From: Photobacterium sp. SKA34
GTDB taxonomy: Bacteria > Pseudomonadota > Gammaproteobacteria > Enterobacterales > Vibrionaceae
Direction of reading: 5' to 3'
Length of the DNA: 64,000 nucleotides
Assembly (NCBI RefSeq): GCF_000153325.1
Contig: NZ_CH724141.1
Span: 591,569 to 655,568 of the forward strand
The position numbers and the translations under genes were made by a program. This document shows, piece after piece, positions 55,011 through 64,000 of the stretch. Below the pieces are notes generated by a model that ran no database searches, was not told the DNA's origin, and was given only the letters and a program-made list of their open reading frames with translations. The stretch's first letter is position 1; each line of letters starts with the position of its first letter.

Positions 55011-58000
55011 CTAGTTAGAAAGATATTTATCAATATCTACTTTATCAATTTGCTTAGAAGGTAAAAACTTATCAGCATATTGCATATAAACACCACTTGA
55101 TAAAAACAATTTAAATAGCTCCATATCAATATGTTCATCTAATGCCATTTTGTGCAATATATCGATTGCAACACTTAACGGTTTTGCCTTTTTATATGGA
55201 CGATCTGCCGCTGTTAGTGCTTCAAAAATATCAGCTATCACTAAAATACGTTCAGGAGTACTTAGATCTTTTGCTGATAGCTTACGGGGGTATCCTGTGC
55301 CTTTCATTGTTTCGTGGTGGGTTGAGGCATAACGCGGTACACGCGCGAGATCATCAGGGAACGGCAAGCTTTCCAACATCTTAATCGTACTGATCATATG
55401 CTCATTGATCTTAAAACGATCTTCTGCTGTTAGCGTACCACGCTTAATCGTCAGGTTGTAAATCTCACCCAAATTATATTGCAGTTCTGGTACTTGCACT
55501 TTAATACCGAACGCCGGATCAAAATGTAGCTCATTAATACGTTCAATACGATGCTCTGGCTTATCTGACAGTAAATGCTCTGCAACAGGCAAGGTTTCAG
55601 GTTCCACAGATGCTTTAAGCTCTTCTAATGGCGACAAACCTAAATGGTCATCAAAATGACGTAACCATGTTTTATTGGCGATTTCATGTATACGAGCAAT
55701 ATGCTCATCACTCATAAACTCCCCTCCAACATTGGCGTTAGCTACAAATTTAAAGTCATCTTGTAACTGTTTTTGCACCTGCTTTAATGTCGCTAATGCT
55801 ATTTCTTGCTCATGCGGATTATCAATAATATGTTGTAAGTACGTAAGTTCCGCATCACGCCACAACACTTCAAAGCGCATTCTAACTTCATGGATACGAT
55901 TATAGTTTGCTTCTAGCTTCGTCCCTTTATCAACAATATGCTCAGGCATTGTGATTTTACCGCAGTCATGTAACCACGCTGCAATTTTAAACTCTCGACG
56001 TTCCGCTGCATTTTTAAAACGAAAATCGGCAAATTGACCTTGTTTTGATTTTTCCACTTCACGAGCAAACATCAGCGCAATTTCAGGCACACGATTACAG
56101 TGTCCTGCGGTATAGGGAGATTTATCATCGATTGCTTGAGCAATTAACTGTATAAATGATTCAACAAATTCATCTTGACGTTTTTCATGCTCTTGAAGAG
56201 ATTCAGCAGCCGTATAAATTGACATCGAGAGATCATGAAATTCTTTGATTCGAGTAGGGATCAAAGTGACATCACTATAATGTCGCTGTTTCACTTTTTT
56301 ATTTTCTTCGCGAAGTAGTAAAATTGGCTTAACTATGGGTTTGGCGCAAAAACCTGCTAATGGAAGTAACACCAGTAATAATAGAGCTGATGTATAAATA
56401 GATGTACGAATCTTTTCTTCACTGGCAGCATAAACCGATGCTTTGGGTACAATCGAAGCAAAAAATATTTGATCATGACCGCCACGTCTTACATCGCGTA
56501 CATAATAAAAAAAGTCATCATCATTACTATTTTTTTCTATCAGTTGGTTCTGGTGAGACTCATCTGACGCAAAGTCGATTAACTCTATATACGGAACCAT
56601 ACCAGTACGATTAACTTCCACATCTGAATTTAACCACTTCTGCTGTAAATAACGCTGCTGCTGAGGTGTCAATGACTCAATTGCACGATTAATGATATCT
56701 AAAAGAGGTTTTTTCTCAGGAGGAAGAACTAATGATAACGGAAAGCTATTTTCAGTATTTAATGTATGATAGGTCAGATCATTAATCATAAATTGCTCAG
56801 AAACATAACTAAGCACAGCCTCTAGATCAATGAAAGCATCAACCTCCCCCTTACTTACTGCTCTTAAAGCTTCATCAACATGTGAATAAGTCACAACATT
56901 AATTAAAGGGTATTTTTCTTTAATCAGTGAGATAATTGCCCAATTGCTTAATAATGCTAAGCGTTTACCATTCAGATCTTGTAACTTTTCGTAATTCTTA
57001 CTATCTGAGACCGCAATTGCAAAGGGAGAGTTAAATAAAGGTTTACTAAAAACGCCTAATCCCTGATTACTTGGAATATCAGGTACTGACGTTAGAATAT
57101 CTAACACCCCGTTGGAATATGCCTGTTGTAATCCTTGTGACCCCGTACCATTAAAAAAATCAAACTCGATTCCTGTTGATTGACCCACCATATAAAGTAA
57201 ATCAGGGATCAGTCCAGCTGGGCGCCCCGATATAGTAAAATCTATTGGTGCCCAGTTTTCTTTATTTGATACACGTAATATAGGGGTATTTTTAATTAAT
57301 TTTTGCTCTTTTGGCGTTAGTACTAAAGGTTTAGATTTTGGCAAGGGCTGTTGTCTAAAGGAAGGCTCACTACTCGCCACTAACTCTCCTGATGGTAAAT
57401 ACAGGAAATTATGACTAACGTCGCTAACACTATTTTCTTGTAATAATTTATTAAAATGCGACAGTGTAAAATCGATACCAACAACAACCTTACCTTTATT
57501 ACTAGGTACTGCTGTTGAATAAGTAATGCCAGTCACCTCTTCAGGTAAAAATAAATAAGGCTCAGTGCGGAAAACTGAACCACGTGTAGCATTTATATAC
57601 CAAGAGCGTAATGTTGGTGAAAAAACATTTTTACGTTTTATTTTTTTTCGTAAATTAAAATTGGCATCATAAAAAGAATCATACTGTGTCATGCCATCTG
57701 AATCGGCACTGCGCTCTATAATCAACCAACGATCTTGCTTTAATGCATTATTTTTGCGTCTTACATCAGACATAGAGTCTAAGTTAATAATGATATAGGC
57801 ATAGTTTTTATCAGTTCCAATAAAGGCACTATAAAAACTTGGGTTGTCTTTTAAAACACTGGTGAAAATGCTTCGAATAACATCTTTAGATGGAGAATGA
57901 AGAATAGTGCCTAAGTGTGAAAGGTACTTTACTGCTGCTATAGCATCGTCACTAACATCTGTGACTGCATCAGAGACAGACTCGGCTAACATTTGATACT

Positions 58001-58154
58001 TAACCTTTGCCTGATCTCGCGCCATTTGTTTACTATGGTAATATTGTAAACCAATCGCTATCGATGAAGTAATAAGTGCGACTAATATAAAAAGAAAAAT
58101 AACAATTGATTTAATGCTTATTCTTCTATTTTTGAAAAACGTCCATCCATGCAT
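55011..58154 (-). CDS. Membrane sensor HD-GYP phosphodiesterase with dCache-like and SBP_bac_3 sensor domains
   Basis: A 1047-residue signalling protein that should degrade cyclic di-GMP. An N-terminal helix (about 18-38) leads to a dCache-like periplasmic domain (about 45-265). A solute-binding-protein family 3 domain follows (about 290-515; ENWAPIDFTISGRPAGLIPDLL). A second helix near 600 leads to a HAMP-like linker and a C-terminal HD-GYP domain (from about 665). Catalytic marks are TAGHCNRVPEIA, WLHDCGKITMPEHI near 730 and HHETMKGTGYP near 950. A long insertion of about 170 residues separates the HD and GYP parts. The ligand of the SBP domain is probably an amino acid or related compound, by analogy. 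Confidence 0.93.
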   Translation of the reverse strand: MHGWTFFKNRRISIKSIVIFLFILVALITSSIAIGLQYYHSKQMARDQAKVKYQMLAESVSDAVTDVSDDAIAAVKYLSHLGTILHSPSKDVIRSIFTSVLKDNPSFYSAFIGTDKNYAYIIINLDSMSDVRRKNNALKQDRWLIIERSADSDGMTQYDSFYDANFNLRKKIKRKNVFSPTLRSWYINATRGSVFRTEPYLFLPEEVTGITYSTAVPSNKGKVVVGIDFTLSHFNKLLQENSVSDVSHNFLYLPSGELVASSEPSFRQQPLPKSKPLVLTPKEQKLIKNTPILRVSNKENWAPIDFTISGRPAGLIPDLLYMVGQSTGIEFDFFNGTGSQGLQQAYSNGVLDILTSVPDIPSNQGLGVFSKPLFNSPFAIAVSDSKNYEKLQDLNGKRLALLSNWAIISLIKEKYPLINVVTYSHVDEALRAVSKGEVDAFIDLEAVLSYVSEQFMINDLTYHTLNTENSFPLSLVLPPEKKPLLDIINRAIESLTPQQQRYLQQKWLNSDVEVNRTGMVPYIELIDFASDESHQNQLIEKNSNDDDFFYYVRDVRRGGHDQIFFASIVPKASVYAASEEKIRTSIYTSALLLLVLLPLAGFCAKPIVKPILLLREENKKVKQRHYSDVTLIPTRIKEFHDLSMSIYTAAESLQEHEKRQDEFVESFIQLIAQAIDDKSPYTAGHCNRVPEIALMFAREVEKSKQGQFADFRFKNAAERREFKIAAWLHDCGKITMPEHIVDKGTKLEANYNRIHEVRMRFEVLWRDAELTYLQHIIDNPHEQEIALATLKQVQKQLQDDFKFVANANVGGEFMSDEHIARIHEIANKTWLRHFDDHLGLSPLEELKASVEPETLPVAEHLLSDKPEHRIERINELHFDPAFGIKVQVPELQYNLGEIYNLTIKRGTLTAEDRFKINEHMISTIKMLESLPFPDDLARVPRYASTHHETMKGTGYPRKLSAKDLSTPERILVIADIFEALTAADRPYKKAKPLSVAIDILHKMALDEHIDMELFKLFLSSGVYMQYADKFLPSKQIDKVDIDKYLSN

Positions 58155-58412
58155 ACTGACACTATCCCATACGTTTTCTTTCGGTTACGTAAATCATACA
58201 AAAAACTAGATATATCAATAACAATTATTCGATATATTTAAGAAGAAGAGAACAAATATATGTAAAAATCGTTAAGAATGGCAAAAAACAGTAAAGAGAT
58301 TTGTATAAATAAGCAGCATAAAAGTTAGGGTAGCAAAAAACAGAACGCTTAATATATGAAGGGCACGAGAACTCAGCTTAAGTAAAAAAATAGGTATAAC
58401 GTTGCTCTAAAA

Positions 58413-58649
58413 TTACGAGAAACGGCATCTTATTTTCAATAATGATTTCGACTCTGCTGTTTTTACAATCTCAATTTTATTATCTTTAATGTTAGCCCAT
58501 TGAGATAGTAGTCTCGATAGTTCATCTTTCATCTTTTGGATATTATAAGGAATGCGGTTAGTACGCAATTCCCCAAGCAAACGTTGCTTTGCTAAAGATG
58601 CTGTACCTAAAGGTTTATCAACTTTTTTCTTTTTCCATAGATTAAACAT
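58413..58649 (-). CDS. Small MinE-like protein, orphan
   Basis: A 78-residue protein from ATG 58649 (longer TTG start not credible). N-terminus MFNLWKKKKVDKP is basic and amphipathic, like a membrane-targeting helix. TASLAKQRLLGELRTNR corresponds to the MinE anti-MinCD helix (TANIAKERLQIIVAERR in E. coli). The remaining DELSRLLSQWANIKDNKIEIVKTAESKSLLKIRC follows the MinE topological-specificity domain, with the helix then two strands. Similarity is partial and judged by eye. No minC or minD lies in the window, so it is probably an extra, diverged copy or an unrelated protein with the same fold. Confidence 0.6.
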   Translation of the reverse strand: MFNLWKKKKVDKPLGTASLAKQRLLGELRTNRIPYNIQKMKDELSRLLSQWANIKDNKIEIVKTAESKSLLKIRCRFS

Positions 58650-58811
58650 AACCAGTATCCCATCGCATAGTACTTTTTTACTATTGTAGACCAAATTTAA
58701 AATTAAACGCTATTTTTCTATACTTTAGCGATCATTATCAAGAAAATGATACTAGAAATTATCCTCCTCTAAACATTCGAAACACTTCGACTGGATAATT
58801 AAAACCCTAAA

Positions 58812-58850
58812 AAATGATAATGCCGATAATCATATTATCGGCATTATCAT
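58812..58850 (-). terminator. Terminator of the LplT-PlsC gene
   Basis: Eighteen-base perfect stem AATGATAATGCCGATAAT/ATTATCGGCATTATCATT with a 3-base loop and six T on the minus strand. Confidence 0.9.
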
Positions 58851-58907
58851 TATTAGTTATTTAATAAAAGTAGTAACTTTAGGCGTGATACTATAATCTT
58901 TCTTATG

Positions 58908-60767
58908 CTAATTATTAACTAGCTGATAAACCACTTTTTCTAATTTTTCAGCTGAAATTTCTTCAGCTGGTATTGGTTTAGACGCTACAACTTCAAGCTC
59001 AGATCGGAAGCGTTTGATAGCACGTATAATTGTAAATCGGCCGCTACGACTAAAGATAGAACCCCATACCCCTTTTAATCCCATTGGAACAACAGGGACA
59101 GGGTTACGTTTCACAATATATTCTATTCCTCGTTTAAACTCATTCAGTTCACCTGTACGTGTAATTTTACCTTCTGGAAAGATACAAATAATTTCGCCAG
59201 ATGAAAGTTCTTTATCAATTAGATCAAACGCTTGTTGATAAATTTTAGTTGATACTTTTGGAGAACAAATAGGTATTGTTTTCGCCCATTTAAAGAAGTA
59301 TTTCATCACAGGTAAGTTCGCGATATTTTTATCCATAACAAAACGAACAGGTCGACGGCTGGCTGCACCAACTAAAATAGCATCAACAAAACTAACATGA
59401 TTACACACTAAAACTGCAGGTCCCGTTTCAGGAATATTTTCAAGCCCCGTTGATTTCACTCGATAGAGAACACGGGAAATAATCCAAACGATAAAGCGTA
59501 TTAAGAATTCTTGAACTTGGCTAAATACATAAATTGATACAAGCACATTAAGTAACGCGATAGAAAGAAACAGCTCAAGAATTGATAAATGAACAACCGT
59601 TAACATAACAATTGAGAATAAAGCACTGCCAACCATAAACAATGCATTAAGAACATTATTACCAGCAATCACTTGAGCACAGTGTTCTTTTTCACTTCGT
59701 TGCTGAATTAACGCATTTAATGGAACAACAAAGATACTTCCTGATGCGCTAAGTAACATTAAATCAAACAGTAAACGATAATTGTTAAGCGTAAAATCAA
59801 CCAGTGTCATTGAATTTGAGGTTATTATATTCTGGCTTGAGAAATACAGATCAAAACCAAACACACTCATTCCTAAAGCCCCAAGCGGGAGAATACCTAA
59901 TTCAACCTTATCGCCAGATAACTTCTCACAAATGATCGCTCCTAGCGCAATTCCTACTGAAAAAATAGTCAGTAGCATCGTGACATATTGAGGATCATCA
60001 CTAATAAATGTTTTAGCAAAATGTGGAAGTTGAGTTAAATAGGTCGCACCCACAAACCAGAACCAACTAATGGCTAAAATAGATAGAAATACTGTACGAT
60101 TTTGTTTGGTAATACGTATTGTTTTTACAACCTGTTTAATTGGATTCCAATTAATCGCTAATTCAGCATTATTCGGCAGTGCTTTTGGAATAAAAAGACT
60201 ACTGACAAAGCCCAGAAGAGATAATACAACAACGCAAACAGAGGCTATAAATGCGCGATCTTCAGTATGGAAAATAAAGCCTGCACATAAGGTCCCACCG
60301 AGGATCGCAAGAAACGTCCCCATCTCAACCAATGCATTACCTGCAAGTAATTCTTTTTGTTTTAAGTGTTGTGGCATCAATGCAAACTTTACGGGTCCGA
60401 AAAAAGCAGATTGCGCCCCCATCAAAAATAATAGGCCCAAGAGTAAAGGGATTGATTGCATTTGTATCGCCCATGCACCTAATGCCATTACGCCTACTTC
60501 GATCAATTTTAGAGTCTGAATTAATCGTGATTTTTCATATTTATCCGCTAACTGTCCACCTAAAGGTGCAAAAATAAAGAAAGGTAAAATAAACAAACCA
60601 GCAGCAAGATTCACTAGCATGGCACTCTCAGCTTGATTGTATAGTGATGAAAATACAATCACGAGTAATAGAAAATTTTTGAATAGATTATCATTGAAAG
60701 CACCCAGCGCCTGAGTAATGAAGTAAGGCAGAAAGGATTGCTTTTTTAATAAAGATAATTGACTCAT
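58908..60767 (-). CDS. LplT-type lysophospholipid transporter fused to a PlsC acyltransferase
   Basis: A 619-residue inner-membrane protein. ATG 60767 is chosen because GAGG lies 6 bases upstream. The N-terminal 400 residues are an MFS domain of the LplT kind (YFITQALGAFNDNLFKNFLLL, GGQLADKYEKS). The C-terminal 200 residues are a 1-acyl-glycerophosphate acyltransferase domain: HX4D box in CNHVSFVDA near 457, then FPEGKITRTGE. In E. coli LplT and Aas are separate and Aas adds an acyl-ACP synthetase; here the ligase part is missing. It may flip and reacylate lysophospholipids or lysophosphatidic acid in one polypeptide. This role is inferred. Confidence 0.9.
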   Translation of the reverse strand: MSQLSLLKKQSFLPYFITQALGAFNDNLFKNFLLLVIVFSSLYNQAESAMLVNLAAGLFILPFFIFAPLGGQLADKYEKSRLIQTLKLIEVGVMALGAWAIQMQSIPLLLGLLFLMGAQSAFFGPVKFALMPQHLKQKELLAGNALVEMGTFLAILGGTLCAGFIFHTEDRAFIASVCVVVLSLLGFVSSLFIPKALPNNAELAINWNPIKQVVKTIRITKQNRTVFLSILAISWFWFVGATYLTQLPHFAKTFISDDPQYVTMLLTIFSVGIALGAIICEKLSGDKVELGILPLGALGMSVFGFDLYFSSQNIITSNSMTLVDFTLNNYRLLFDLMLLSASGSIFVVPLNALIQQRSEKEHCAQVIAGNNVLNALFMVGSALFSIVMLTVVHLSILELFLSIALLNVLVSIYVFSQVQEFLIRFIVWIISRVLYRVKSTGLENIPETGPAVLVCNHVSFVDAILVGAASRRPVRFVMDKNIANLPVMKYFFKWAKTIPICSPKVSTKIYQQAFDLIDKELSSGEIICIFPEGKITRTGELNEFKRGIEYIVKRNPVPVVPMGLKGVWGSIFSRSGRFTIIRAIKRFRSELEVVASKPIPAEEISAEKLEKVVYQLVNN

Positions 60768-61137
60768 ACACACCTCGTGTCATTGCATAGCTCTATTTTG
60801 ATATACTATACAACACAATCGAACAGCGTGCAATTAATTGTTAAAAATATGAGATAGAGAATATTATCGCATAGATTAAATTTAGGTGCTTTGAATTTAG
60901 TCTCACTTATAAAGATATATAAACTTATAAGGTAAATATAATATTCTATATATGAAATGTTCCAATTTTTATTTTTATTTTTATTTTTATTTTTAATATG
61001 TTAATCACATTTGTTATATATGCTGAGTTTTTTATGTGATATTAATTACACCCCTAACTAATAAATGAAAAACATGATTAAAAAAACATTAATAATATTG
61101 GGGAAATAATCCATAAAATTAATAACAGGATATTGCA
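60768..61137. other. Intergenic region between divergent genes
   Basis: About 370 very AT-rich bases holding the (ATTTTT)5 repeat and the promoters of both flanking genes. No ORF recognised. Confidence 0.5.
60965..60994 (+). repeat. Hexanucleotide tandem repeat (ATTTTT) x5
   Basis: Five perfect contiguous copies about 145 bases upstream of the amino-acid permease start. Such repeats can slip and alter promoter spacing. Confidence 0.95.
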
Positions 61138-62460
61138 ATGATAATTAAAACCTTTCCCCTACCCCGCGATAAAAATACCCCGTTACACCAAAAAGCGAAC
61201 ATGACGAAAGAGGAATGGAAGGAAGCAATCAAATTCGATAACGTAGATATTGGATGGATTGTAATGAGTATTGGAATGGCAATTGGCGCAGGAATTGTAT
61301 TTCTTCCAGTACAAGTAGGAGTCATGGGGCTGTGGTTTTTTTTACTATCGTCTGTTATTGGTTACCCTGCAATGTATTTATTTCAAAAGTTATTTATAAA
61401 TACGTTAGCTGAATCAAAAGAGTGTACAGATTATCCTGGTGTTATTTCTGGATATTTAGGAAAAAACTGGGGAATATGCCTTGGTGCGCTTTATTTCATT
61501 ATGCTTGTTATTTGGGTATTAGTTTATGCATTATCAGTGACTAATGACAGTGCCTCATATTTACACTCATTTGGAATAACAGAACACTATTTAAATCATA
61601 ATGTATTTTATGGCTTAGGGCTTATTTGTTTGTTATGTTTCATTGGCTCAAAAAGTGAAAAAATTCTTTTTAAAATATCTGGTGTAATGGCAGTCACAGT
61701 GATAAGCCTCGTCGCTTTAATGGGTATTCTAATGATTCCTGAATGGAATATGAGTAACATACCTGAAGTCAGTAATTGGCAACCTTTAATTAAGAATGCA
61801 ATTATTACATTACCTTTTACATTAACCTCTATTCTCTTTATCCAATCATTGAGTCCAATGGTTATCTCGTATCGTTCACATGAAAAATCCATCGAAGTCG
61901 CGCGCTATAAGGCTTCGAGAGCAATGAAAATTGCATTTACAATACTCTTCATTTCTGTTTTTTTCTTTGCTCTTTCATTTACTTTTGCAATTAGCCAAGA
62001 TGAAGCAATGCATGCAAAACAAGCAAATATCTCTGCGTTGGCCATGATTGCTCACTTTTTCCCTGGTAGTTGGGCGACGACTGTAGGTGTAATCATTAAT
62101 ATTTTTGCTGTAGTTACATCTTTCTTTGGTGTTTTCCTCGCATTCAAAGAAGCGTGTAGCGGTATGGCAATGAATGTTCTTGAAAGGAAATATAAAAGAG
62201 AAAATATAAACAAAAAATTAGTAAGTAAATTAACGATATTATTTACTATTCTAATCGCATGGGGAGCTGTTGCGTTAAACCTACCGATTTTATCTTTTAC
62301 TTCAATTTGCTCGCCTGTCTTTGGTATTGTTGGGTGTCTTATTCCCGCTTATCTTGTATATAAAGTTCCTCATCTTCACAAGTACAAAGGATTATCAACA
62401 AACTTGATTATCATTACAGGTATTTTACTTTGTATTTCTCCGCTTCTAGCATTTATTTGA
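61138..62460 (+). CDS. HAAAP-family amino-acid permease (SdaC/YhjV-like)
   Basis: A 440-residue, 11-helix transporter of the hydroxy/aromatic amino-acid permease family. The first helix region (DIGWIVMSIGMAIGAGIVFLPVQVG) is characteristic. SPMVISYRSHEKS mid-protein matches the STP/SdaC group. Possible substrates are serine, threonine or aromatic amino acids, and the group cannot be narrowed from sequence. AGGA lies 9 bases before the ATG. A long inverted repeat follows the stop. Confidence 0.88.
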   Translation: MIIKTFPLPRDKNTPLHQKANMTKEEWKEAIKFDNVDIGWIVMSIGMAIGAGIVFLPVQVGVMGLWFFLLSSVIGYPAMYLFQKLFINTLAESKECTDYPGVISGYLGKNWGICLGALYFIMLVIWVLVYALSVTNDSASYLHSFGITEHYLNHNVFYGLGLICLLCFIGSKSEKILFKISGVMAVTVISLVALMGILMIPEWNMSNIPEVSNWQPLIKNAIITLPFTLTSILFIQSLSPMVISYRSHEKSIEVARYKASRAMKIAFTILFISVFFFALSFTFAISQDEAMHAKQANISALAMIAHFFPGSWATTVGVIINIFAVVTSFFGVFLAFKEACSGMAMNVLERKYKRENINKKLVSKLTILFTILIAWGAVALNLPILSFTSICSPVFGIVGCLIPAYLVYKVPHLHKYKGLSTNLIIITGILLCISPLLAFI

Positions 62461-62470
62461 TCAAGTAAAA

Positions 62471-62511
62471 ATAGCTGTATTCAACTAAACAATTAATTTG
62501 AATACAGCTAT
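62471..62511 (+). terminator. Hairpin after the amino-acid permease gene
   Basis: Fourteen-base perfect stem ATAGCTGTATTCAA/TTGAATACAGCTAT with a 13-base loop. No strong T-run follows, so it may stabilise the 3' end instead of stopping transcription. Confidence 0.6.
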
Positions 62512-62541
62512 CACTTTCACATAGTACGACAGGTAAACATT

Positions 62542-63102
62542 ATGTTGATGATAAACATTCCTTCTAAAATACTCATTGAAATAGAAGATATTTTTTGTCA
62601 ATTAGAGCTTTCTAAAAAAAAAGAGTATTCAGAAGAAAAAGAATTGGTATGTAAGCTTCAACTCTTAATCGATAAAGCAAATGATAATTATATACCTATA
62701 GATTTTGCCATAGAATTAAAAGATGAAATTGAACAACAATCTCTAAGGTATATTGATAACCAACAACTATGCATTGCGCTAACAAAAATATCTCACTTAT
62801 TATCCACAACCATTGATGAAGAATTACTTTGCCATAAATTTCGTAATGATAATTCCTATAAGATATTAAGTACTTATACAGATATTTCTCTTATTGCTAT
62901 TGGGGTTCTTTCTGCATTTTTTTTATATCAAAATGCATTCAATATTAAATCTTTATATTCAGTAAATTTAACATCACTGATAGTACTGTTGCTATGGTTT
63001 GTCATATTAAAAGCTACTATGTATTTTTTAGACCGAGATCAAAAGACAATCATACAACATCACCTACGTCTTGATCATATAGATAAATTCAAAGCGACCT
63101 AA
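62542..63102 (+). CDS. Hypothetical protein with two C-terminal TM helices
   Basis: A 186-residue protein. The first 110 residues are soluble and helical (MLMINIPSKILIEIEDIFCQ, with a Lys/Glu-rich KKKEYSEEKELV), and two hydrophobic helices lie at about 114-130 and 142-160 before a basic C-terminus. AGG lies about 9 bases before the ATG. No family recognised. It follows the permease on the same strand after a hairpin. Confidence 0.68.
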   Translation: MLMINIPSKILIEIEDIFCQLELSKKKEYSEEKELVCKLQLLIDKANDNYIPIDFAIELKDEIEQQSLRYIDNQQLCIALTKISHLLSTTIDEELLCHKFRNDNSYKILSTYTDISLIAIGVLSAFFLYQNAFNIKSLYSVNLTSLIVLLLWFVILKATMYFLDRDQKTIIQHHLRLDHIDKFKAT

Positions 63103-63293
63103 TAAAAACTATTAGAATACTTTTTACAACAAGAGATCACCTAATTTAGTGCTCTAGCTTTACCAGATTAGTGATGAGCCTTCCATTTTCAATAAAGCAC
63201 AGTGATAGATATGACATTAATTATTCATGATCAATATTTATTCCTTATAGATATCAATAATATTCCTGTTTATCATCGGACAATGAGATTTAA

Positions 63294-64000
63294 ATGGAAT
63301 ATATATTTACGATTGCAATTGTTGGGCTTGTTGCCTACTCAATGCTTAAAAAGTTTAACCCTCAAGCAACATTAATCACCGCAGGTTTATTCCTTCTAGC
63401 TTATGCTTCCCTTACAGGCATAAACCCTGTTCTTCCTGACGGTCAAACACAAGGTGCTCTATTCTTCGATTTATGGCAAAAATTTACTGAAATAACCAAT
63501 ACTCGACTAGGTAAAGTCGGGTTAACTCTGGTTTCTATCGCCGGTGTTTCAACCTATTTAAACCATATTGGCGCTTCTCAAGCTCTCGTTAAAGCAACAT
63601 CCCGTCCAGTTATGGCAGTAAAAAACCCATACATCTTATTGATCCTTGTGTTGCTATTTGTCTCTATCATGTATGTCTTTATTACAGGTGCAACATCGCT
63701 ATCTTTACTATTAATGGGTACTTTATATCCAGTATTACGAAATGCGGGTGTCAGTGCTAAAACAGCGGTTGCGACCATCGTTATTCCCACTGCATGGGAG
63801 TATGGTCCAGGACAAATTAATGCCGTAATTGGTGCAAACACCATTAATGTCGAAATTATGGATTTTGTCGTACATCATCAAACAATTTTCCAAGCTTTAC
63901 TGCTTATTATCATCCCAATTGTGAATATTCTTTGGCAGAAATACTGCGATGGAAAGGATGGCTATAACCCTTCAGATGATCGCGGTAAATATCTCGAGAA
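63294..64000 (+). CDS. dcuC: DcuC-family C4-dicarboxylate carrier, 3' end outside window
   Basis: At least 235 residues of a 12-helix anaerobic C4-dicarboxylate carrier. It opens MEYIFTIAIVGLVAYSMLKKF; ITGATSLSLLLMGTLYPVL and VIPTAWEYGPGQINAVIGANTI match the DcuC group. DcuC-type carriers exchange or export succinate under anaerobic conditions. A GAGAT ribosome site lies about 6 bases before the ATG. The frame stays open to the last base. Confidence 0.9.
   Translation, partial: MEYIFTIAIVGLVAYSMLKKFNPQATLITAGLFLLAYASLTGINPVLPDGQTQGALFFDLWQKFTEITNTRLGKVGLTLVSIAGVSTYLNHIGASQALVKATSRPVMAVKNPYILLILVLLFVSIMYVFITGATSLSLLLMGTLYPVLRNAGVSAKTAVATIVIPTAWEYGPGQINAVIGANTINVEIMDFVVHHQTIFQALLLIIIPIVNILWQKYCDGKDGYNPSDDRGKYLE

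Noticed and set aside
60070..60519. A 149-codon plus-strand ORF inside the LplT-PlsC gene
   Set aside because: Antisense shadow of the membrane domain; no ribosome site or recognisable motif.

Overview
The window is AT-rich, gene-dense bacterial chromosome. The gene content points to a marine gammaproteobacterium of the Vibrionaceae, most likely Photobacterium or a close relative: a fused OlsF-type ornithine-lipid acyltransferase, a secreted ChiA-type chitinase, DUF3010 and DUF3820 proteins, a FabV enoyl reductase, a CreA homologue and a Ser-Thr-Tyr-Asn tRNA array. The taxonomic call is inferred from protein families only. No prophage, CRISPR array, restriction system or biosynthetic cluster is visible. 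The one mobile element is an IS3-family insertion.

Layout. 1-3.1 kb: an EmrAB-like drug efflux pair (EmrB cut by the window edge) and a NUDIX hydrolase. 3.4-6.9 kb: a 941-residue FAD/Fe-S D-lactate-type dehydrogenase beside the wreck of a divergent LysR regulator. 7-14.8 kb: a Gre-like factor, a small outer-membrane barrel, an LRR-like secreted protein, an SRPBCC protein, a GNAT, a frameshifted L-2-hydroxyglutarate oxidase, a DUF1289/CWC cysteine-rich protein and a DUF2157-like membrane protein. 14.9-22 kb: OlsF, CreA, Mog and conserved hypotheticals. 22-30.3 kb: chitinase, a rhodanese, a HerA-like ATPase (YjgR), a broken MFS gene, an MscS channel and an orphan ParA. 30.4-32 kb: an IS3-family element (1258 bp, 3-bp target duplication GGC) that splits a VOC/glyoxalase gene. 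32-45.5 kb: an LRR lipoprotein, FAH and HslJ-like proteins, a second NUDIX, an asparagine-synthase homologue lacking the glutaminase cysteine, a Dps-like protein, an M14 peptidase, Ogt, a YbaK-like deacylase, a putative zinc-protease lipoprotein, an esterase, FabV with an in-frame stop, and two tandem L,D-transpeptidase-like paralogues. 45.5-52.8 kb: MarC, four tRNAs, a lone TatA/E, and a potassium module (Kup plus KdpDE-like two-component genes without the Kdp ATPase). 53-64 kb: an MFS permease, a large periplasmic-sensor HD-GYP protein, a small MinE-like orphan, an LplT-PlsC fusion, a HAAAP-type amino-acid permease and the start of a DcuC-type carrier.

Two themes recur. Gene decay is unusually frequent: LysR, MFS, VOC, LhgO and FabV are broken, and Ogt has an altered tail. 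Two of these lesions sit at short homopolymers, so sequencing error and phase variation must be separated from true decay. Several genes are also separated from their usual partners: KdpDE without KdpFABC, MinE without MinCD, ParA without ParB, TatA/E without TatBC. Several very short ORFs that conventional calling would miss (16-43 codons) carry Shine-Dalgarno sequences or terminators and are listed with graded confidence.
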